Assembly: GCA_010015745.1 (NCBI GenBank)
Contig: ML978227.1
Coordinates: 117,217 to 181,216, forward strand
Source of the DNA: Setomelanomma holmii
Lineage: Eukaryota > Ascomycota > Dothideomycetes > Pleosporales > Phaeosphaeriaceae
Reading direction: 5' to 3'
DNA: 64,000 bases
The position numbers and the translations under genes were made by a program. Positions 58,524 to 64,000 of this stretch are shown here, one piece after another. The notes under the pieces were generated by a model. The model ran no database searches. It was not told the DNA's origin and saw only the letters and a list, made by a program, of their open reading frames with translations. Positions within the stretch are counted from its first letter, which is position 1; every line of letters begins with the position of its first letter.

Positions 58524-59296
58524 CGCAGTTGTCTCGTGCCAGTCGATGTGGCGACTGGCAGGTTTCTATCCCTACTTGTGAATAGCCCAAAGGAAATAGT
58601 GATATCGCAATTTGCGTTGCGCAAGATTGAGCCTCAACGCTGGCATCCTCACACAGCTGTGCTTCCGAGTAAGATCAAACATGTCCTGCGACGCCAAGTG
58701 TTGCAGACACCCATTGAGCCTCGATATAACACGCGCTTACCATAGTCGATGACTCATGATGCTCACGAGTTCAGAATGCTATACGTGTGGATATAAGTCC
58801 TACGTTGTTCGATAGCGTAGCGCTGTACAGTGAGACGTCCCCATGTGATGTTTACGTCGCGCATGTACGGTTGTCGCGACGAATCGCGTCCGCACAAGTC
58901 AGAGATCGGGTCCTATGAGTAAGCGCGTCATTTTCTCAATTGTTACAGTTGCGCATTGCAAGGATAGCCAAAAGCTGAATTCTCCGCTGATGGCCGTGGT
59001 GGAGAAGAAATGATTAATGATCAAGGTGCAAATGAGGAGGTATGAATTGCTCCTTATCAGCGGAAGCGGCACCGAAACACCGACCACCTTCAACTGACGC
59101 CAGCTTTACATGCGATGTGACAGTGTTGATGCATATTTTCAACGTGTCAATTCTAGGGGAATGTACCGCTCTCTTGGCAGTAAGCTGCCTTACAACTCGT
59201 AGGCTCGAGCAGCAATCCTTATCTCCCGACAATAGTCCTTCAACACCTCATCTATCCTGGTATGGCCGCAATTCCACTCCCGCATCTGATCTAAGA
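58524..59296. other. Intergenic, no gene recognised
   Basis: About 770 bp between two minus-strand genes. Several short frames on both strands, none with motifs. Confidence 0.45.
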
Positions 59297-61258
59297 TTAA
59301 TCCACGATGCAAATATGCTTCTGCTTCCTTCTTGCCTGGGCTTCGATATACTCGTCGATGCTCTTTCGGTCAAGGCATGGGCCGCTCGTTCCCTTCCTCA
59401 CTCCAGTCTCGGACACAGCATCAAGGACATCAAGTTGTGCATCCAGCTGCTGCATCTTCTTCTTCCCACTCGGCTGTCCATTGACAACATACTTCCGCGC
59501 TAACGAATGCTTTTCCTCTCCCAAGTACGACATCCTACGAGTTAACACAACGTCAGCGAAATCGCTAGAGAGTACCAGCCGCGAATGCGCCAAAGCAACG
59601 GAATCGCGGTGGCCACGGAAGTTGACATCTATGTCGTCGAGATTTGAGAGTTTGCGTGCGGACTGTATGTTGCCTATGCGTCTATCTGAACCAAACAGAC
59701 GAGAGGGTTGGGCATCGGGATCGGGGACGACCAGGGATTGATTGAGCTGGGTAGACCACTCCTGTTGAGGGACATCATGGAAGGCATCTCCCGGCCGAAG
59801 TTGCTCAGCTGATACGTTTCGGGTCATTGGTGCACTCGCTGGTCGTGATGGGAAACGCGAAGGGCCTGCACTCGTACGTTGGCTGTTTGGCGGCGCAGGC
59901 ACGTGCAGATCATCGCTGCCTTCCATGGCACATCCCAAAGGCTGTGTCCGGCCATCATCATCCGGGAAGACCACAATAGTAGGCTTGAACGTTGACGATG
60001 GTGCATTCCAGGATTCGGACCAATCCGTGAGCTTTGAATTGACGCGATGTAGGTCTCGGAATGCTGTAAAGCTAACGGCTCGGAGGGAATGACATGCTGA
60101 GGACCTGCGGCGATGTGTCCGGATTTTATGCTCGCTGGGGACGTCGTCCCAAACCACTTCGTAGCGTCTATTACCAGATTCCACAACCTGCATGGTCGGT
60201 GTAGCTGGATCAACAGCGTTCAGATCATCTCTGGGATCTGCTTTCCAGGATGGCGCAATAGCAATGACATGTACATCGGTACGTGTCGTCGCTGGGTTGG
60301 CGAGCCCACTCTTCCTCGAAGCTTTCGTACCAGGGCATAACGAAGCCATACGAGCTTGAGTGTCAGTCTTGAAAATGTGGGTACAATCAGTTGTAGCCTG
60401 CGCCACCATTTTTGGTGTCAATTCTAGGGGTGGAGACGAGCGTGTAAACTTAGTAGCCTTCTCGAAATCGACAGTCTTGACACGGCGTAAGGTTCGGCGC
60501 GTCGATGACTTGTTGAACGTTTCATTGTTCTCGCTCGGCGGGCTCGTTGGGTTGCTCTGAGCCTTCTTCTTTAGACAAGTCTTGAGAGGCGTATCAGTAT
60601 TGTATGTCCTGAGCTGGTCAAAATCTCGCCGCAGATCTGGACTCGAGCGTGTAACCGATTCCATGGACGAACGGCAGCTCGGCCCCAGATTCTCTAATTC
60701 TTTCCTGTCGGATGGCCTGCTCGCTCTTGTTCCGGAACTTGTCTGCTCATTACTGAGCGGGCCCTTTCTTCTTAACCTTGTTCGTGCGACAAGCTCCTGT
60801 TGTAGGGCAACGCACGTGAAGGATGGGTCATGGTACCGAGACCGAAGCTCCACTCGTGATGAGCTGCTAGTACGATGCGCCGAAGGACGGTGGGCTCGAA
60901 GTGAGGCTTGCGCAGGGCTCAAAGTTACTACTCGCTTTCCGTTGTGGTCTTTTGAACGCGCTGTCTTGTCTAACCGCAGCGCATCCGTACTTGGTATCTC
61001 AGTCCCACTTGACGCACCGGCGTCGATGACCGACCTCTGCAGATTGCGCCTCCCACCCTCAGCCGGAAGTATTTCGCCAGATGTGCTCAGCGGACTATCA
61101 TTTCCGCTCGCATGCGCATCGGGGCTCGTGCTCCTGATGATTGTGTTACTTCGTGAAGCTACTGGTGTGAGGAAGACCTCAGTTTCCGAGCCATTATCGA
61201 TGACAAGGTAAGGTGCGGAAAGTGTTGTTGCGCTACTATTAGAGTTCTTGTTACTCAT
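59297..61258 (-). CDS. Disordered Ser/Arg-rich protein, function unknown
   Basis: Intronless frame of 653 residues from MSNKNSNSSATTLSAPYLVI. Most of it is low-complexity, rich in Ser, Arg, Thr and Pro. Pieces that look more constrained are TPLKTCLKKKAQSNPTSPPS with RRTLRRVKTVDFEKATKF (about residues 225-275), a block with HVIAIAPSWKADPRDDLNAV and NRRYEVVWDDVPSEH (about 330-390), and a charged C-terminus (DEYIEAQARRKQKHICIVD). LRRVKTVDFE-type motifs recur in disordered proteins of Dothideomycetes as I recall, but I know no function. No signal peptide, membrane segment or catalytic motif is seen. It is probably a real gene because the long frame is interrupted nowhere and starts at a proper ATG. 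Confidence 0.7.
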   Translation of the reverse strand: MSNKNSNSSATTLSAPYLVIDNGSETEVFLTPVASRSNTIIRSTSPDAHASGNDSPLSTSGEILPAEGGRRNLQRSVIDAGASSGTEIPSTDALRLDKTARSKDHNGKRVVTLSPAQASLRAHRPSAHRTSSSSRVELRSRYHDPSFTCVALQQELVARTRLRRKGPLSNEQTSSGTRASRPSDRKELENLGPSCRSSMESVTRSSPDLRRDFDQLRTYNTDTPLKTCLKKKAQSNPTSPPSENNETFNKSSTRRTLRRVKTVDFEKATKFTRSSPPLELTPKMVAQATTDCTHIFKTDTQARMASLCPGTKASRKSGLANPATTRTDVHVIAIAPSWKADPRDDLNAVDPATPTMQVVESGNRRYEVVWDDVPSEHKIRTHRRRSSACHSLRAVSFTAFRDLHRVNSKLTDWSESWNAPSSTFKPTIVVFPDDDGRTQPLGCAMEGSDDLHVPAPPNSQRTSAGPSRFPSRPASAPMTRNVSAEQLRPGDAFHDVPQQEWSTQLNQSLVVPDPDAQPSRLFGSDRRIGNIQSARKLSNLDDIDVNFRGHRDSVALAHSRLVLSSDFADVVLTRRMSYLGEEKHSLARKYVVNGQPSGKKKMQQLDAQLDVLDAVSETGVRKGTSGPCLDRKSIDEYIEAQARRKQKHICIVD

Positions 61259-61972
61259 ATTTCGAGCAAAGCTGCATGTGTATTCAGTAAGAGTTCGTTG
61301 TTATATGGTCCGTCTGCTTCGGATAACACGAACTTGCAGGTAAGAATAGTGTCAGGAAAAGGTGAGGGTTAAGGATACTAGGATGGCGTTCGAGTGACGG
61401 TGATATGACTGCAGACCGCGTGCTTGCGCCCTGAGCATCACTCGTGGAAAGCGCAAGACGATGTCTGATTGTAAAGGCAGCTTCGCCCACGCCTGCCACC
61501 TGCCTTGAAAGATCGCACTCATCAGGCGCTAGCTTGACACCGCATTCGATGAAGGCTTGATGCGCGTTGCTCCCATTTGATATACCACCTGGCAAACAAC
61601 ATTATCGAACTGTGGCGTTGGAGTGGTATCAGTGAGAAGCAACGGCTATAAAGTTGATGATGGGGTATGGTACACTGGAAAGACTTTGAGCCACAGCATC
61701 AGACTTGCTATCAATCAGGCCAGTCCGATCTCACTCAGTCCATGGCCCAAATTTGGCAGGCTGGAGCTCCTGGACTGACCTGATTGACTGCCAAGGCGTC
61801 GCAGAGCCGTGATTTGAGATCTGATTTGACTGCTAAGACTGAGGTTTTAGGGTTAGACTGATTGACTGATTAACATTTAATATAATAAAAAGCTCTCGTA
61901 ATTACTTAGATAGGCTTGTACAGCGACTATTTCCTTAGTTGTGTGACCAGTTTTTGGTGTTTTCAAACTAAT
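61259..61972. other. Intergenic, repeat-flank region
   Basis: About 710 bp. The left half is ordinary; from about 61700 it holds an inverted repeat (61711-61726 with 61772-61787) and several TGACTGATT-like words, then A+T-rich sequence leading into the hAT remnant. Confidence 0.45.
61711..61787. repeat. Inverted repeat, 16-bp arms
   Basis: Arms TCAATCAGGCCAGTCC (61711-61726) and GGACTGACCTGATTGA (61772-61787) pair at 15 of 16 positions over a 45-bp loop. It may be a remnant of a transposon end. Confidence 0.6.
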
Positions 61973-63740
61973 CTAGCGCCAACTTTTCAAGCACTGTAGC
62001 GCTGTGATCAACTCAGGTTTCATCTGCAATTGCTGTGAGCCCAGCATGTCTCTAAGCTCGCTAAAAGTACGCTTACAATTAGCTGCTGTGGCTGGTATTG
62101 TTAGCATGTTGACAGAGCGTTAGGTATTGTTCTGATTGCAGCTGCCAGTACTGCAGTGGGTTGTACGGTAGCGCGTCGTCCTCTGCAATTGCAGGCAGGC
62201 GCTTCCACCGCTCATACTCGTCACCCATATGGTCCTCTATCTGCTCAACTGCAGCAGTAAGTTGTGACTTCAAGTACGCTGATCGAGACTCTGTTGGCCT
62301 AGCTATGCGCTGTTTCTTCAACGGCCGGCGTTCCTTGTCGCTTGCAATGCCCCCTGCTGTTGTTGCTGTTGTTGTTGTTGTTGTTGTTGACTCTCTATAG
62401 TCCTTCCACGTTACTAAGAAAGCTCAGTACTTATTCGTGAGCCAGCCGTTGCAGTAGTGAGCGCCGTCGCGCGTTAGGTTATGATCGTCAGGGATAGCCC
62501 AGAGCACGTCAAGGTGGTGTTTGTAATGCAGATAGAGGACAGTAGCAGCGTAATAGACTGGCGTGTCATCAAACTTTGCATAGTACTAAGAAAGTTTCTA
62601 GTGAGCGAGGTTAATATTAAGCATAACATAATCCTCTAGCGCTGCTAGATTATTATAATTAACCTCTTTAAGACAATCTTTAAGCGCTTTAAGCTTATTA
62701 AGGAGCCACTTAAAGGTGACAAGAACCTCCTAGATTGCGCTGTAGCAACCGTGTTTGCTGCGTCCTTTAAGCAACTTTGTTGCTTTGTTAAAAGGCGCAA
62801 GGAGCCTTATGTACTCGTTGATTGTAGCCTAGTTACTAGCATTAAGGCCACCTTTGCGCAGAAAGAGTCTAGGTGGCACTAGATCACAAGCGCTAAGACG
62901 CCAAGCGCGTTAAGCAACTGTTTTAATGTAGCGATTCTCATCAATCTTGTGCTCTACATAGCTATCAGGAGGACCTTGAAGCTCAACAGCTTGAGCAAAG
63001 GCAGCGTAGTAGGATTTCCAGCGAGTCTTGACCGCTTGACAAGCTCCTTAAGCTGGACAGGGTTCTGCAGCGCGTCTGCTTCTACTTGCTGTAAAGCCTG
63101 CAAAATTTGTCGCGTCTAGAGTGTACAGATAGACGCAATAATATCAAACAAGACCCTAATAGGCCTATAGTGACGCTAATCTTTTATAAATTGATTCTTA
63201 TCTTTAAGGCTTCTGCTATTGTTCTTATAAGCGTTGCGGTCTTTACTCTATATAATAAATTAAGCTCCAAGGTTAAGGATGTGGCAGCAGCAGCGCAGAC
63301 GTTGTTCTAGTGCTGAGAAACCGTACTAATCAGCAAGGCTGGCAACAGCAGTATTGTTGTTGTACGCGTTATCTAACACAAAGTAGCCTACAGAGTCCTT
63401 GTTAACCTCAAAGTTTGTTAGCATTGCTGCTACAACTCCCACAATATTGGTGCCACTGTGCTGCCTATGGAGCTCTAGCAGACCTAGAACAAAGTCCTTC
63501 ACAGTCCCTGTCGCGTCTATCATGTGGACGCAGATACCCGTAAGGCTAAGCTTGCCGCCAGTTAACGTCCAGTTGTTAAAGGAGACGTAGATAAGGCTCT
63601 AGGAGCTGCGCAGATAGGCTGTGACGACAGGTATAAAGGAGTAGTATTCAGTGACAATTGCGTTGTGCAGGGACTGGTGGCTGCGCCAAAGTACTGCTTC
63701 AGCTAGCAGGTTTGCTTCTTAGATCAGACCCTGAAAGGAC
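61973..63740 (-). pseudogene. hAT-family transposase remnant
   Basis: The minus strand encodes hAT pieces in order: SFQGLI and EAVLWRSHQSLHNAIV (about 63720-63650), SFNNWTLTGGKLSLTGICVH and GTVKDFVLGLLELHRQHSGT (63580-63450), VGYFVLDNAYNNNTAVASLA (to 63328), RCCCHILNLGA, then DEYERWKRLPAIAEDDA and NPLQYWQLQSEQY (62230-62130). The C-terminal dimerisation part (NCKRTFSELRDMLGSQQ, KPELITALQCLKSW) ends at the TAG at 61973. Many in-frame TAG/TAA codons stand where Gln would be expected, and the last block is in another frame from the one before. The element is dead. A GTT repeat lies at 62363-62390. I could not find its inverted ends. Confidence 0.8.
62358..62391. repeat. Short GTT/GCT trinucleotide repeat
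   Basis: About ten units of TGT/TGC type inside the hAT remnant. Confidence 0.8.
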
Positions 63741-63752
63741 GGTGTTTTAATG

Positions 63753-63811
63753 TGTCAGATATGAGCGCGTCTTGGAGGATTCCTGGCATCGATCTGTCAG
63801 ATATGAGCGCG
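63753..63811. repeat. 17-bp direct repeat, 42 bp apart
   Basis: TGTCAGATATGAGCGCG occurs at 63753-63769 and exactly again at 63795-63811, at the upstream edge of the hAT remnant. The rest of the window to 64000 has no recognised gene. Confidence 0.85.
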
Positions 63812-64000
63812 GGCTTGGCCGGCACTACAGGGCATAGACCACTTAGCTTAGCGCACCAGCGGGGAACACCAAAACCCGCTGGTCAGAGTTCAGACGAACA
63901 CAGGATCAATACACATCAGTTATCAACATCATCAAGAACCCCTTTGAATCTGACAATTAAGAGTCTCACTGCCTCTCCCGAGCAAATACAAACAACAAAC

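Noticed and set aside
61845..61856. TTTTAGGGTTAG, telomere-like
   Set aside because: Only about one and a half units of TTAGGG; chance occurrence is likely.
1..64000. CRISPR arrays, bacterial operons, riboswitches
   Set aside because: None seen; spliceosomal introns and fungal gene families rule out a prokaryotic source.

Overview
The window is fungal nuclear DNA, most likely from a filamentous ascomycete (Pezizomycotina, probably Dothideomycetes). The evidence is introns of about 47-90 nt with GT...AG ends and CTRAY-like branch points, a ferrichrome-type siderophore NRPS, a head-to-head FAS1/FAS2 pair, CFEM and UstYa-type proteins, and transposons broken by C-to-T nonsense mutations of the kind left by RIP. 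All gene models come from reading the sequence; every splice joint given keeps the frame and, where I know the family, restores its motif.

Layout. 1-6543: 3' part of a SidC/NPS2-type NRPS (A-T-C-T-C-T-C), cut by the window edge. 6757-11886: DUF7704-like membrane protein (-), SAM methyltransferase (-), a broken HET-domain remnant (-), a GCIP/cyclin-D1-binding-like protein (+) and a CFEM GPI-type protein (-). 14405-18085: a 1226-residue disordered protein (-). 21953-23758: glucosidase II beta subunit ending in HDEL (-). 24675-27676: a 984-residue protein (+) with a duplicated Cys/His module and a C-terminal SUMO-interacting-like motif. 28586-33580: a Tc1/mariner element with intact terminal inverted repeats, a broken transposase and a second broken gene, itself split by a complete nested pogo/Fot1-type element (30119-31812). 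33854-35203: an Ecm33-like L-domain protein with a transmembrane anchor. 36291-49543: FAS2 (-) and FAS1 (+) sharing a 1250-bp intergenic promoter. 50069-51757: a Brr6/Brl1-type nuclear-envelope protein. 51947-52278: a small gene with a frame break. 52584-61258: a secreted phytase-like protein, a CYP52-like P450, a UstYa-like protein and a disordered protein (all -). 61973-63740: a decayed hAT transposase.

How genes relate. FAS1 and FAS2 encode the two chains of the cytosolic fatty acid synthase and are arranged for co-expression. The NRPS would make the intracellular ferrichrome-type siderophore; the CFEM protein could belong to surface iron or haem handling, but that is only an inference from family. 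The P450 and UstYa-like genes are neighbours, yet no RiPP precursor or other cluster gene is visible, so a cluster is not established.

Most novel: the duplicated C-x3-H-x13-C-x2-C module (24675-27676), and the mariner element with a passenger gene whose frame is restored when the nested pogo element is removed in silico.
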